Shown here: in pieces, positions 49,598 to 58,291 of the stretch | How positions within the stretch are numbered: the first letter of the stretch is position 1 | Layout of the letters: each line of letters starts with the position of its first letter | Source of the DNA: Cupriavidus sp. P-10 | GTDB taxonomy: Bacteria; Pseudomonadota; Gammaproteobacteria; Burkholderiales; Burkholderiaceae | Assembly: GCF_003402535.2 (NCBI RefSeq) | Contig: NZ_AP025174.1 | Span: 1 to 64,000, forward strand | DNA length: 64,000 nt | Direction: 5' to 3' | Notes under the pieces: model-generated | Told to the model about the DNA's origin: nothing | Database searches by the model: none | The model's input: the letters and a program-made list of their open reading frames with translations, nothing else | Made by a program: the position numbers and the translations under genes

Positions 49598-49991
49598 GGC
49601 GGACGAGAAGCGACTTGCCGGTGGATCGATCTTCAAGCATCTGGCCATTGAGATGCTGGAACTGGCAGCTGCAGATCTTGCGCGGCCATTGCCGGCGTAC
49701 AACGACCAAGCACGCGGCGCACATGAGGTCAGGTTGAACCACGAGTCCGCGAAGCGTTGGATCGCTGATAGAGGCGGTCATGCGGCGACGATACCATTCC
49801 CCCTTTGCTGCGATGCCTTGGGTGTAGATCCGCGAGTCGTCTCGGGAGCTTTGCTCTCGGATCCCAAAGGGTTGATGGAGAGGCTGCGACAACTCGCCAG
49901 GCGGGAAGAGTTGGGGCCGCGGGAATCGGAACACCGGGACGGGACGGTAAAAGACCACTGCACTGTGGCAGTACGCGTTCGTCCGCGTTAG
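49578..49991 (+). CDS. Unknown 137-residue protein
   Basis: Starts at ATG 49578 with GGAGGGGAG upstream. The first half is predicted helical (EADEKRLAGGSIFKHLAIEM) and the second half contains FPLCCDALGVDPRVVSGALL. No family recognised. Last gene before the promoter at 50003. Confidence 0.6.
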   Translation: MSQAVLEADEKRLAGGSIFKHLAIEMLELAAADLARPLPAYNDQARGAHEVRLNHESAKRWIADRGGHAATIPFPLCCDALGVDPRVVSGALLSDPKGLMERLRQLARREELGPRESEHRDGTVKDHCTVAVRVRPR

Positions 49992-50002
49992 GCTGTAAAA
50001 TA

Positions 50003-50022
50003 CGTATCACTACAACGGTACA
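50003..50022 (+). promoter_or_regulatory. Plasmid-wide dyad before the 50-53.5 kb operon
   Basis: CGTATC-N8-GGTACA; the start codon at 50030 follows within eight bases, so the untranslated leader must be short. Confidence 0.6.
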
Positions 50023-50029
50023 TAATAAT

Positions 50030-50440
50030 ATGGACGCTTTCCGGATTCCTGTGGAGCATCCCCGTGCGCTCGCCGTCTATTACGAGCGGGCTTTGGGCTG
50101 CTCCTTCGTCCTGAACGGACAAGACTTTGGCCACGATGAGGTTTTCCACCATGGCGGCTTCCTGCCGATGGTTGTTGACGTCGCAAGCGTGCTGAGCGAG
50201 CGCATCTTCGGTGCGCCCCTCCGCGCCCGATATTCGGCGTCGGAGCAGAGTCTCTTGGGCCGGCGCGTCGAGTTGGAGGACGAGAATGCACAACCCGTGA
50301 TTCTCCTGCTATCTCGGGCTTCGGAGCTGATCTTTTCTCCTGAGCGGGGGAAAACCGTGGAGTTGTACCCCATGTTCGAGTACGCCTGGTTGCCTGCGGA
50401 ACAGCGAGGTCGGGCGAGTTGGCAGCCGTCAGTGATCTAG
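50030..50440 (+). CDS. Unknown 136-residue protein
   Basis: Soluble protein beginning MDAFRIPVEHPRALAVYYER. No domain recognised. Start ATG 50030 lies right after the promoter dyad and lacks a clear ribosome-binding site. First gene of an operon of six that runs to 53503 and includes two exported proteins. Confidence 0.6.
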   Translation: MDAFRIPVEHPRALAVYYERALGCSFVLNGQDFGHDEVFHHGGFLPMVVDVASVLSERIFGAPLRARYSASEQSLLGRRVELEDENAQPVILLLSRASELIFSPERGKTVELYPMFEYAWLPAEQRGRASWQPSVI

Positions 50441-50454
50441 GACCGGGAGAGGCA

Positions 50455-50946
50455 ATGGCACACAATGAACCGAATTTGGCTCGCGTCCGGAGCCTGGCTG
50501 ACGCATTTGGCGTCGAGCTTGCTCCCAGTGAGATGGCGCTGGTAGCCGACGCGCATGCGCAGGCAACGCGCTTCGGTGCGGTAGGGATGGAGACACAACT
50601 CAGCGTCCACGCACTGATCGAGGCCGTTGAACGTCGCGGCAAGGCGGAAATGAACGTGCACGCCATCGAGGGCGCGGTGTACCGCCACAGGCAGGCCGTT
50701 GAGGTTTGGCTTGCCGATCCTTGCTATGACCTGCACGAGACCACCGACAGCGCAGCTGACAGGCAGCTGCTCAAAGCCTTTGCGTGGGTGGCAACGGAGG
50801 CCGGTGCGCCGAACCTTCGCAACGCCATGTTTGTGCTGCAGCTTGAGCGGAAGGTGGCTGTGCTTGAGACAAAGGTGGAGGGCATGGCCCACAAGCCAAC
50901 CGACACACATTCGTCAGGGAGCGCCCTGCGTCTGGGGAAGGCATGA
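50455..50946 (+). CDS. Unknown 163-residue protein
   Basis: Starts at ATG 50455 behind GGGAGAGG. It is helical and soluble, with a short coiled-coil-like stretch near the end (FVLQLERKVAVLETKVEGMA). Family not recognised. Its stop overlaps the next start (ATGA). Confidence 0.6.
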   Translation: MAHNEPNLARVRSLADAFGVELAPSEMALVADAHAQATRFGAVGMETQLSVHALIEAVERRGKAEMNVHAIEGAVYRHRQAVEVWLADPCYDLHETTDSAADRQLLKAFAWVATEAGAPNLRNAMFVLQLERKVAVLETKVEGMAHKPTDTHSSGSALRLGKA

Positions 50947-51461
50947 GAAGGATGACACTACGCACCCAGTGCGTGACGGTAGCTTTGCTAGCCGCAGTCC
51001 TGAGCCCCCATGCAAACGCAGCGCAGCAGGGCTGCGACATGTCCGCAGCCATGGAGCAGAAGCGCCAGGAAGAGCGAGATCGTCGCATGAACGATATCGA
51101 CACACGCTTCGAAGTCCTGCAGAAGGCCAACGACCTGATGAAGATGTGCTTGGACAACTTCCCCAGCTACCCGACCCAGTTGCCGTCGACCATGATCCTG
51201 CAGGAGGCTTTCAGGCGGGTGAAACAGCAGGCCTGCGAGGGGCTGACCAAGAAGGCGCAACAGAACTACGACGCCGCGGTCCAGGCAGCGCGCAATACCG
51301 CGAACGATGCGATCAAGGGTGCGACCAATTCCTTGCCCGGTGGCATCGGGAACAATCTGCCAGGCGTCATCAACGGTGGCGGGATCGCCGGCCAAAGCAG
51401 CTCGTCATCCTCCGGTAGCGCAGGCGGTTTGGTCGACTCGCTCAGGAGGTTCTTCCAGTGA
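50943..51461 (+). CDS. Exported protein, probably transfer-associated
   Basis: 172 residues. A signal sequence (about residues 1-27, ending PHANAAQQ) is followed by a helical domain with cysteines near residues 31, 60 and 95, and a Gly/Ser-rich C-terminus. It overlaps both neighbours. The size and design recall periplasmic pilus-associated or VirB5-like transfer proteins, but no family signature was seen. Confidence 0.65.
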   Translation: MRRMTLRTQCVTVALLAAVLSPHANAAQQGCDMSAAMEQKRQEERDRRMNDIDTRFEVLQKANDLMKMCLDNFPSYPTQLPSTMILQEAFRRVKQQACEGLTKKAQQNYDAAVQAARNTANDAIKGATNSLPGGIGNNLPGVINGGGIAGQSSSSSSGSAGGLVDSLRRFFQ

Positions 51462-52672
51462 AACGAAAGCTCTTCGCCCTCGGCGCCGCTGCCGCGGCGA
51501 TGACCTCGCCGTCGGCTTACGCTGTGTGCGATTCATGCGTTGTAGGGGCGGTCCAGTACGCCGGTGCGTTGATCACCACAACGATCAATACCTCGACCAG
51601 TTCGCTCGCCGGGACCCTGACCAACGCAATCAATATGCTCAGTACCAACGTGGCAAACGTTGGCTCCAAGATCTCAGACGCTGTTGTGCAGTCCGCGAAT
51701 CAGCAGCGCGAGATCCAGATCGAGACGCAGCGGCGAGCCGAGAAGGAACGCGTCGAGCGCGAAACTGAGCTTCCAATCGACCCGTGCTCGAACTCCAGCG
51801 GCAACTACGCTAGCCAGGCCACGGTCGCGACTGGCGGCAAGTCCTCTGGATACCGTCGAGGCGGTGGCGGTGGATCCTCGGTCAGCAGCCCCGTGCTCAA
51901 CAAGGCCTTGAATGATCCGATCCCATCCCCGGAGGTCGCCCGGAGGCAGTCCCACGCGATTCACACAGCGAAATACTGCAATGCGGTGGAAATGCGACTG
52001 GGCTACCCGGGTTGCAGCGGCTCATCCATGCCGGATGCGGACGCTAACGTCGAATCCATCCTGACCGGCGCGGGCATGCCTGGCAAGGACCCCGAACTTA
52101 CTTTCTCGACGGAGCAGGAAGAGGCTGCGCGGGCCTATGCGCGGCTGTCACTGGACCCGCATCCGCCCCAGAACATCACAAAGGCCGAGGCAGCAACCGA
52201 GCAAGGCAAGAGCTACATCGCCTTGCAGAAGATGTACCAGGCCAACATGAGTGCCGCGGAAAAGATTCAGTTTGACCTGATCGCTTCGCGAATGCCGTTC
52301 CCAGGCAGCAACAAGCTGATTCAGGAGATAAAAAAGGCGGACCACGCGGCGAAGTATTTCGACATGACCGCCTCCAAGCAGGCGAAGAACGGCTCGATGA
52401 GCCTCACCGAGATGCTGGACTTCGAGTCGGGTCGGCGCTTCCGGAATCCCTACTGGGTCGTTGCCATGGCGGCGGAAGCGAGCCCGGAGAAGCTGCAGCG
52501 AGAAATGATCTTCATGCAGGCCTACTCCAACGAGTTGCAATTGCAGAATCTGCGAATGATGGAGAAGGTAGGCGTGGCCCTTGGCCAACTCCTCGCGGCC
52601 CAGACGCGGACGGAGATGCGACCGACCATCGAGGCCCAGCTTTTGCGGGCGCAGAGCACAAATGCCAGATAG
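51458..52672 (+). CDS. Exported protein, possibly TraW/IcmX-like
   Basis: 404 residues from GTG 51458. A signal sequence (ending SPSAYAVC) is followed by CDSCVVGAVQY, a coiled coil (about 60-105), a Gly/Ser-rich linker and a long helical domain. The layout is like the exported TraW/IcmX component of type IVB systems, which is otherwise missing from this window. Similarity was not strong enough for a firm name. Confidence 0.55.
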   Translation: MKRKLFALGAAAAAMTSPSAYAVCDSCVVGAVQYAGALITTTINTSTSSLAGTLTNAINMLSTNVANVGSKISDAVVQSANQQREIQIETQRRAEKERVERETELPIDPCSNSSGNYASQATVATGGKSSGYRRGGGGGSSVSSPVLNKALNDPIPSPEVARRQSHAIHTAKYCNAVEMRLGYPGCSGSSMPDADANVESILTGAGMPGKDPELTFSTEQEEAARAYARLSLDPHPPQNITKAEAATEQGKSYIALQKMYQANMSAAEKIQFDLIASRMPFPGSNKLIQEIKKADHAAKYFDMTASKQAKNGSMSLTEMLDFESGRRFRNPYWVVAMAAEASPEKLQREMIFMQAYSNELQLQNLRMMEKVGVALGQLLAAQTRTEMRPTIEAQLLRAQSTNAR

Positions 52673-53178
52673 TGAGCAACATGACGATTGCCGAACACAT
52701 GAACGGGAACCAGATTGCCAGCGCTCCGAACAGCGCTGTGCCCAGTCCAGCGGATGCCCTCGCTGCATTTCGCCGCGGGCGCGTGCAGATGGCAGTCGAG
52801 TCGATAGCCGCAACAACGCAGGCATTCGCCGCAGTGGTGGATGACTCGGTGTCCGGGGAGCGTGCGGCTTCCGCGTCCGTGAAGGCACTAGTTCAGGCCT
52901 TCGTAGCGAGCTTCCGAGCGCTGCAGGAGACACAGGATGCCGCCAAGGCGGCGGGTGTCATCAGCCACGATACCTCCAGCGCGATCAACGGCGTGATGAA
53001 GGGCATTCGTGGCGATTTCGAGCAGGGGGTCGGACTTCTCCGGACGGAAGTGGACCGCCTGGAGGCGCATCCACCTGGCGACTTCGGCGATTTTTGCCGC
53101 ACAGCACAGGAGAAGCTGAGCAAGCTCAGCGTGTTCTGGAAAGACGCGGCTAAGAACGCGCCAGCCATGAGAATGTAA
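52672..53178 (+). CDS. Unknown 168-residue helical protein
   Basis: Starts at GTG 52672, overlapping the preceding stop (TAGTG); ATG 52681 is an alternative. It is Ala-rich and helical without signal or membrane segments. Family not recognised. Confidence 0.6.
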   Translation: MSNMTIAEHMNGNQIASAPNSAVPSPADALAAFRRGRVQMAVESIAATTQAFAAVVDDSVSGERAASASVKALVQAFVASFRALQETQDAAKAAGVISHDTSSAINGVMKGIRGDFEQGVGLLRTEVDRLEAHPPGDFGDFCRTAQEKLSKLSVFWKDAAKNAPAMRM

Positions 53179-53191
53179 GGGAGCAGACGCT

Positions 53192-53503
53192 ATGAGCAAT
53201 CCAGACTTCACGACGATGAGCCAGGCTCAATGCGTGACCTGGTATGTCGAGACCGTTGGGTATGACCCCGTCATGGACGCCCCCACACTATCGCTGGACC
53301 AACTGCGCCGCGACTGCGCGGAAATGTATACCTACGCTACCTGCAGCGTCGATGCTGGTGGGCGGGGACCGGACGATCCGGAGTTCGACCCGTGCCGCGG
53401 TGTTCGAGTCTATGGTGGTACGCCAGTACACGCCTGCGAGCCCGTGGAACGCGAGCAAGAGGCAGAGCAGAGCTCCCGCGCGCGCCCGCGGATCAGGATG
53501 TAG
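53192..53503 (+). CDS. Unknown 103-residue cysteine-containing protein
   Basis: Starts at ATG 53192 behind GGGAG. It contains six cysteines in a mostly polar, acidic sequence (SQAQCVTWYVETVGYDPVMD onward) without a signal sequence. Family not recognised. Last gene of the rightward operon; a long inverted repeat follows. Confidence 0.55.
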   Translation: MSNPDFTTMSQAQCVTWYVETVGYDPVMDAPTLSLDQLRRDCAEMYTYATCSVDAGGRGPDDPEFDPCRGVRVYGGTPVHACEPVEREQEAEQSSRARPRIRM

Positions 53504-53508
53504 TCAAC

Positions 53509-53553
53509 CAGCCAGACCACTCCACTGTCTCGCCTCGGTAGGTGGTCTGGCTG
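53509..53553. terminator. Inverted repeat between convergent genes
   Basis: Perfect 12-bp arms CAGCCAGACCAC (53509-53520) and complement (53542-53553), with a 21-base loop. It separates the rightward operon ending at 53503 from the leftward gene ending at 53587. There is no T-tract, so efficiency is uncertain. Confidence 0.5.
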
Positions 53554-53586
53554 CGTTGATCTGCACCGTCTATTGACACATGCCGC

Positions 53587-54141
53587 CTAGCGGACCACTG
53601 CCTTCATCTCGATGTATTGGTCAACCGCCTTCATCTCTTCCCACACAGATCTAGCGCGCGCCAGTTCGATAGGCGGCACGTCACGTTCGTCGCCTGCAAC
53701 AAGCAATGGAGCAAGCGGGCGATTAAGAGCAAAGACGGCGGAGCTGCGCGACAGCCTATCCACTTCGCGCGGATCGAGGTGTCCGGCAGTGGCGTCCAGC
53801 GCAGCTTGGGCCTCGGCTGCGATGCTAGCAAACGTCTGGTTCTGCCTGTACGCCGCCGACCAGCCCGGCGCGGAGCGGACAACTGCGGCGCGTGTAAGGC
53901 TTACGAGACATACTGCACCCCCGTCATCCGAATCCCATATCAAGTGCATGCCGGTAAGGGCCGCATCCTCGTCGTCCCCGACGACCCTAAGCCGCTGATC
54001 TGGCGTTGCATGAACGAACAAGTACGCCAAGTGAAGAAACTGGCTAGTAGCCTCATCACGAGATGGGCTGACAACTGACTTTGGCACTCCACTGAGATCC
54101 ACTACCGATACGATCCACAACTCCGACTGACGTGTTGTCAT
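53587..54141 (-). CDS. Unknown 184-residue protein
   Basis: I chose ATG 54141 (MTTRQSELWIVSVVDLSGVP) because GGAG lies seven bases upstream; ATG 54204 would add 21 residues. It is soluble, acidic, of mixed structure, and no family was recognised. It stands alone, leftward. About 500 bp without a firm gene follow on its upstream side. Confidence 0.6.
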   Translation of the reverse strand: MTTRQSELWIVSVVDLSGVPKSVVSPSRDEATSQFLHLAYLFVHATPDQRLRVVGDDEDAALTGMHLIWDSDDGGAVCLVSLTRAAVVRSAPGWSAAYRQNQTFASIAAEAQAALDATAGHLDPREVDRLSRSSAVFALNRPLAPLLVAGDERDVPPIELARARSVWEEMKAVDQYIEMKAVVR

Positions 54142-54658
54142 AGAAGACTCCGTTGGCCTAGTTTCGTTGAAAGTCCAAACTATCGTGCGCACTCCGTCCG
54201 CCATCGCAGTTGTGCGCGTTCGAGCCTTACGAGTATGGCACGCAAGGTTCCCTCACCCAAAAGAGCCACATTTTGGTTGTTAAGAAAGCCAAGTTCGGAT
54301 TTGGCAGCGTGAGTAGTCCCATCGCCGTTACGCGCGCTACAGGTGGGCCATGCAATGCACCAGCATGACCTGCGCAAGCTATTTGAGCACCACCCACCTG
54401 TCCCTGTTTGGCCATTGCGCGTCCTGCTGAACCTATCGCTTAATGAAAGGGAACGCTGAAAAATAAAAACGGGGCAAACCTTGGCGGCTTCCCCGTCGCT
54501 GACCTCGCATGGAGGACGATACTTCCAGTTGGCGCGCCCTAAGGATCAATCCCCACCATCACCTGGTCAAGCCCCTGTCCTAACGCCAAAGATACGGTTG
54601 TTTCCAAAGTAGGGGTCGCACAGATTTCGCCCCCTTTTGTCAGTCGTTCAGGGGCGAG
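54142..54658. other. Intergenic stretch, no firm gene
   Basis: Apart from the leftward terminator at 54459-54496 I see no convincing gene. It presumably holds the promoter of the leftward gene at 53587-54141. Confidence 0.4.
54459..54496 (-). terminator. Leftward terminator
   Basis: Read leftward, an ACGGGG/CCCCGT-based stem is followed by TTTTTATTTTT. It faces transcripts coming from the 54.5-54.9 kb region, where no clear leftward gene exists. Confidence 0.6.
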
Positions 54659-54913
54659 ATGACCGAGAGGAGGGGCCCATATCGCGCCCGACAGGCCGAG
54701 GCGCTCGCCGCACTCGACACCGCCGACAGTTACAGGCAGACCCTCTACGCCACCGAAAGAGGGGCGCTCCGCGCACTGGACTTGGATGGGGCACTCACGC
54801 TCGCCGGCCAGGCGGGTGACCCAAGGCAACGCGGCGGCGGCTGTCCGGCAACCGGCATTCCCAGAGTGGGTGGCGACGCGGGCAGCCTGGGCGTTTCGTA
54901 TCGTATCGTATAA
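54659..54913 (+). pseudogene. Possible frameshifted small gene before kfrA
   Basis: The frame from ATG 54659 begins like a real protein (MTERRGPYRARQAEALAALD, then SYRQTLYATERGALRALDLD) but turns to low-quality sequence after about residue 52. A neighbouring frame then reads NAAAAVRQPAFPEWVATRAA up to a stop near 54913. A single frameshift around 54810-54830 would join them. A sequencing error is equally possible. Confidence 0.35.
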
Positions 54914-54928
54914 GAGTAAAATACGATA
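54904..54928. promoter_or_regulatory. kfrA operator/promoter
   Basis: Inverted repeat TATCGTAT/ATACGATA around a 9-base spacer, preceded by further TCGTATCG repeats. It is related to the plasmid-wide dyad but has a different spacing, so it may be the site of KfrA itself. The kfrA start is 24 bases downstream. Confidence 0.6.
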
Positions 54929-54951
54929 TCAAACAGAAGGGACGCTACGAT

Positions 54952-55851
54952 ATGGCACGTCCAGGCATTACCTACGAACAAGTGGCTGCGGTCGCGGAAA
55001 CGCTGGTCGCTGAGCAGCTGAAGCCAACGCTGACCGCCGTGCGCGAACGATTGGGCAGCGGCAGCATGAACACGATCCATCGCCATTGGTCGGCTTGGCA
55101 GGATCAGCAAAAGCCGACGTCACGCAAACTCAGCGAACCGAATCAGCGGCTACTTTCCGCCTTGGGGGCCGAGTTGTCGAAAGTCGCGGAGGAAGCGGCT
55201 GCTGAAGCCGAAGCCGCCCTAGCGCAAGCACTGAGCGAATTGGCCGCGATGGCAGCGAACGGCGAAGCACTGGAAACAGAGCGAGAGGACCTCGCACAGC
55301 AACTGCTCGAGGTCACAACTGAGCGCGACACGGTAGCCGGCAAGGCGGCCGAACAGGCCGAAGAAATCAAGCGCTTGAAGCAAGAGGCAGCGCGGCAACA
55401 GGAGGAGTTGGCCAGCGTACGGCGTACGCTGGCCCAGGCGGAATTGCGTTTGGAAGCAGTGCCTCGCTTGGAGATCGAATTGGCGGCCCTGCGGGACCAA
55501 CTCGCAAGCGAACAAGCTTTGCGCGTGGCGGCTGACAAAACTGCAGCAGTCGCCGAGGCTCAGCGCGCTGCAGAGGTAACTGCTCGTCAGCGGGCTGAGG
55601 CGCGCCTTGGCAGCGCCGAGGAGCGGGAAGGTGAAGCACGCAAGGAGCTGGCTGAGTCGCACGCCGCGCACCAAGCCACGCGCGACAAACTGACCGAGGC
55701 GGTCGGCTTGGCTGCCGGGGCACAGGCCGAGTTGAAAGAGCTGCGTTCTCATATCGAGGCCAAAACTGCGGATCACCTTCCCCCTACCGCCCTGAGCGCG
55801 GCCACGGGCGACGCCGACCAGAGCAGGCCGCGCGCGGGTAGCAAGCCCTGA
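54952..55851 (+). CDS. kfrA: KfrA-type DNA-binding coiled-coil protein
   Basis: 299 residues, with AGAAGGG before the ATG. An N-terminal helix-turn-helix region (ITYEQVAAVAETLVAEQLKP, then GSGSMNTIHRHWSAW) is followed by a coiled coil of about 200 residues (55-265). This is the layout of KfrA, a plasmid protein that represses its own gene and, in IncP and IncU plasmids, has a structural role in stable maintenance. It is a candidate for the regulator behind the plasmid-wide dyads, since its own operator uses related half-sites. Confidence 0.88.
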   Translation: MARPGITYEQVAAVAETLVAEQLKPTLTAVRERLGSGSMNTIHRHWSAWQDQQKPTSRKLSEPNQRLLSALGAELSKVAEEAAAEAEAALAQALSELAAMAANGEALETEREDLAQQLLEVTTERDTVAGKAAEQAEEIKRLKQEAARQQEELASVRRTLAQAELRLEAVPRLEIELAALRDQLASEQALRVAADKTAAVAEAQRAAEVTARQRAEARLGSAEEREGEARKELAESHAAHQATRDKLTEAVGLAAGAQAELKELRSHIEAKTADHLPPTALSAATGDADQSRPRAGSKP

Positions 55852-55945
55852 GGTCCCATCTCTGCAGCGGCGGCGGCGATCTCGTCTCCGGGAGGGCAGC
55901 AGTTCTACGTGCACCCCTCAACGATCCCCCCCAATTGGGGTCTCC

Positions 55946-56293
55946 TTACAGGCGGTTCTCGCCTTGCTGGAATTCCCTCACCACGCCCTTCCCGTTGAAG
56001 CGCAAGACCAGCGTGGATTCCTTCGTGCTTAATCCCATTGTGTTGACGAACGGCACATATGCCAGGGCGTTCGTGTTGACGGTCTGGTACGACCAGATCT
56101 GCTCGCCTTTCTCCAGGTACTGCACGTTGCTGGGGCGACCAAAGATGCGCTCCACATCCTTTGTGGTCGTAACGCCGGGCTTGATCATGGAGACCTTGGA
56201 TTGGTCCGTGATAGTGCTGCTGGAACCAATCGTGGTGCAGCCAGCGAGAGCCGCCGACATAGCCAGTGCAACTGCCAGAATGGATCTCTTCAC
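55946..56293 (-). CDS. SmpA/BamE-like outer-membrane lipoprotein
   Basis: 115 residues from GTG 56293, behind GGGAGAAG. The signal sequence ends in a good lipobox (LAGC) at about residue 18. The mature part (MIKPGVTTTKDVERIFGRPS, then EQIWSYQTVN) matches the SmpA/OmlA (BamE-like) fold. It may stabilise an outer-membrane component or act in exclusion. A CCCC/GGGG-type inverted repeat lies upstream (56353-56372). Confidence 0.75.
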   Translation of the reverse strand: MKRSILAVALAMSAALAGCTTIGSSSTITDQSKVSMIKPGVTTTKDVERIFGRPSNVQYLEKGEQIWSYQTVNTNALAYVPFVNTMGLSTKESTLVLRFNGKGVVREFQQGENRL

Positions 56294-56352
56294 GAATACT
56301 TCTCCCGCATAAGTTTGCTTGTTCTGAAATCGTGCGACGACACGTTCAGTCC

Positions 56353-56372
56353 TCCCACCATTGGGGGGCATG
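56353..56372. promoter_or_regulatory. C/G-rich inverted repeat before the lipoprotein gene
   Basis: TCCCACCATTGGGGGGCAT is similar, when reversed, to the operator at 9292-9311. A related word CCCCAATTGGGG lies at 55929-55940, beyond the lipoprotein gene. Confidence 0.4.
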
Positions 56373-56489
56373 CCCTAGATGTGCTCATCTGCGTAGTCTT
56401 GGATCGCCGACACGATAGGATAGACGACTAACGCAAGGCATCAAGGCAAGAATAAGCGCCAGCATGACCGCCTCCTTTCAGCATTCCTT

Positions 56490-56831
56490 TCAGACCCGCT
56501 CCGTCTTGACAGTGGGGGCGCGCTTGCTCTCCGCAAAGGCAGAGCGAGCGGCCTGGTCCATTGCCCTGACGACAGGGACATAGGTTTCGTCACGCAGGCC
56601 TCCAAGCATCCACGAGAGGGGCGCAAATGCCGCGCCGCCGTGGAAGCCGACAGGCTTGGGTGGATCTCTCTCGGCCCGCTGCCTCGCCCCTTCCTCGCCA
56701 CCGCGGTGCAGTAGCGCAGGGATCATGGCCTCATCAAGCTGCTCACAGAAGCCCACCCAGCCTAGATCCTGGGCACCTTGGGTAACGATGTGGAAGTACG
56801 CTATAGGTACCCGCTGCATAGCCGACATCAT
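56490..56831 (-). CDS. Unknown gene downstream of ssb, separated by an IS
   Basis: 113 residues from ATG 56831 (ATG 56828 is next). GGAG lies before the start, and the start is intact. The sequence MQRVPIAYFHIVTQGAQDLG leads to a polar, acidic domain. Family not recognised. Before the IS256-family insertion it began 10 bases after the ssb stop codon, so it was the next gene of the ssb operon. It is now cut off from that promoter unless the element supplies one. Confidence 0.65.
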   Translation of the reverse strand: MMSAMQRVPIAYFHIVTQGAQDLGWVGFCEQLDEAMIPALLHRGGEEGARQRAERDPPKPVGFHGGAAFAPLSWMLGGLRDETYVPVVRAMDQAARSAFAESKRAPTVKTERV

Positions 56832-56858
56832 GTCTCCGGCATTAGAAGGGCGGCCCCT

Positions 56859-58291
56859 CGAGCTAAAGTCGAAAGTGGTGTACGGGGGGAGTTTGAGGCG
56901 AGGAGTTGAAGGCGGTGGAGATTTCCGCTGAGAATCTGATTGTCGAGATCGGAAACCAGCACACAAGAAAACTCCACCATGAGCAAGGATAAAGGTAAAG
57001 AAGCAGTCGGTCTATCGGAAATCGAGCTGGGGCTCGAGGAACTGATCAGGCGTGGGGCCCGGCGGGTCATCCAGGAGGCGATCGAAGTGGAACTTGCGGA
57101 GCTGCTTGCGCAGTTCAGTAACGTCAAGACATTGAGCGGCCAGCGCGCCGTGGTGCGCAATGGCTACCTCCCGGAGCGCGACGTGCTGACGGCTGCCGGA
57201 CCGATTGCCGTGAAGGTGCCCAAGGTGCGTGACCGGTCCGGGTCTGGCGTGAAGTTCAACTCGGCGATCGTGCCGCCCTATGTGAGGAAGTCGCCGCGGG
57301 TGAGTGCGGCGCTGCCGTGGCTGTATCTGAAGGGGATCTCCACAGGCGACATGAGCGAGGCGCTGTCGGTGCTGCTGGGTGAGGAGGCCAAGGGGCTATC
57401 GGCCAACGTGGTAAGTCGCCTGAAGGCGCAGTGGGCAGACGAACATGCGCGCTGGAATCAGCGTGATCTGTCGGCGGCGCGCTATGTGTACTGGTGGGTG
57501 GATGGCATCCACACGGGCTTGCGCAGCGAGGGCTCGGACGGGCAATGCCTGCTGGTGATCATTGGCGTCACGCCCGATGGCAGGAAGGAGCGCGTGGCAA
57601 TCGGTGACGGCTATCGGGAATCGAAGGCATCGTGGCAGGAGGTGCTGCTGGACCTGAAGTCGCGCGGCCTGCAGGCTGGCCCGCTGGCGGCGGTCGGCGA
57701 TGGCGCCATGGGATTCTGGGCTGCCCTGGAGGAAGTGTTCCCGGCCACGCGCGCCCAGCGCTGCTGGTTCCACAAGATGGGCAATGTCCTGAACGCCTTG
57801 CCGAAGTCCCAGCACGGCCGCGCCAAGGCGGATCTGCAGGCGATCTGGATGGCGGCCACCCGGGCGGATGCCTATGCTGCCTTCGATCGCTTTGCAACGA
57901 TCTACGGCGCCAAGTACCCCAAGGCCACCGGCGTGCTCACCAAGGATCGGGACAGCCTGTTGACCTTCTACGACTTCCCGGCCGAGCACTGGCAGCACAT
58001 CCGCACCACCAACGCGATTGAATCGACCTTCGCGACCGTGCGTCACCGCACCACGCGCACGCGCAATTGCGTGTCCAGAGCGACCTTCCTCGGTCTGGCC
58101 TTCAAGCTGATCGAGGAAGCCGAGAAAACCTGGCGCCGCATCAGAGGCGCTGAACACATCGAACTGCTCTTGAAGGGCATCCCCTTCAAGGACGGAACCC
58201 CGGCGCTGGACAATCCGCCGGATCAGCAGAAACTCGCCGCCTGACAACCGGCCCTCGATCAACCCCTGTACACCAGATTTGACTTTATCTC
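56859..58291. mobile_element. IS256-family insertion sequence in the ssb operon
   Basis: About 1.43 kb. The ends are imperfect inverted repeats: inward from the left, TAAAGTCGAAAGTGGTGTAC; from the right, TAAAGTCAAATCTGGTGTAC. The same ten bases, CGGCCCCTCG, flank both ends (56851-56860 and 58292-58301), giving an 8-bp target duplication whose exact boundary is ambiguous by one or two bases. It carries one transposase gene. It landed in the last codons of ssb. Confidence 0.9.
56979..58244 (+). CDS. IS256-family transposase
   Basis: 421 residues from ATG 56979. It is a mutator-type DDE transposase with Asp175 (WVDGIHT), Asp241 (VGDGAMGF) and Glu348 (NAIESTFATVR), plus the typical RCWFHKMGNVL segment. 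It is full length and apparently intact, so the element may still be mobile. Confidence 0.95.
   Translation: MSKDKGKEAVGLSEIELGLEELIRRGARRVIQEAIEVELAELLAQFSNVKTLSGQRAVVRNGYLPERDVLTAAGPIAVKVPKVRDRSGSGVKFNSAIVPPYVRKSPRVSAALPWLYLKGISTGDMSEALSVLLGEEAKGLSANVVSRLKAQWADEHARWNQRDLSAARYVYWWVDGIHTGLRSEGSDGQCLLVIIGVTPDGRKERVAIGDGYRESKASWQEVLLDLKSRGLQAGPLAAVGDGAMGFWAALEEVFPATRAQRCWFHKMGNVLNALPKSQHGRAKADLQAIWMAATRADAYAAFDRFATIYGAKYPKATGVLTKDRDSLLTFYDFPAEHWQHIRTTNAIESTFATVRHRTTRTRNCVSRATFLGLAFKLIEEAEKTWRRIRGAEHIELLLKGIPFKDGTPALDNPPDQQKLAA

Noticed and set aside
54539..54829. Leftward frame of 96 codons that could use the terminator at 54459
   Set aside because: Sequence looks like antisense translation and there is no ribosome-binding site; the terminator is left unexplained.
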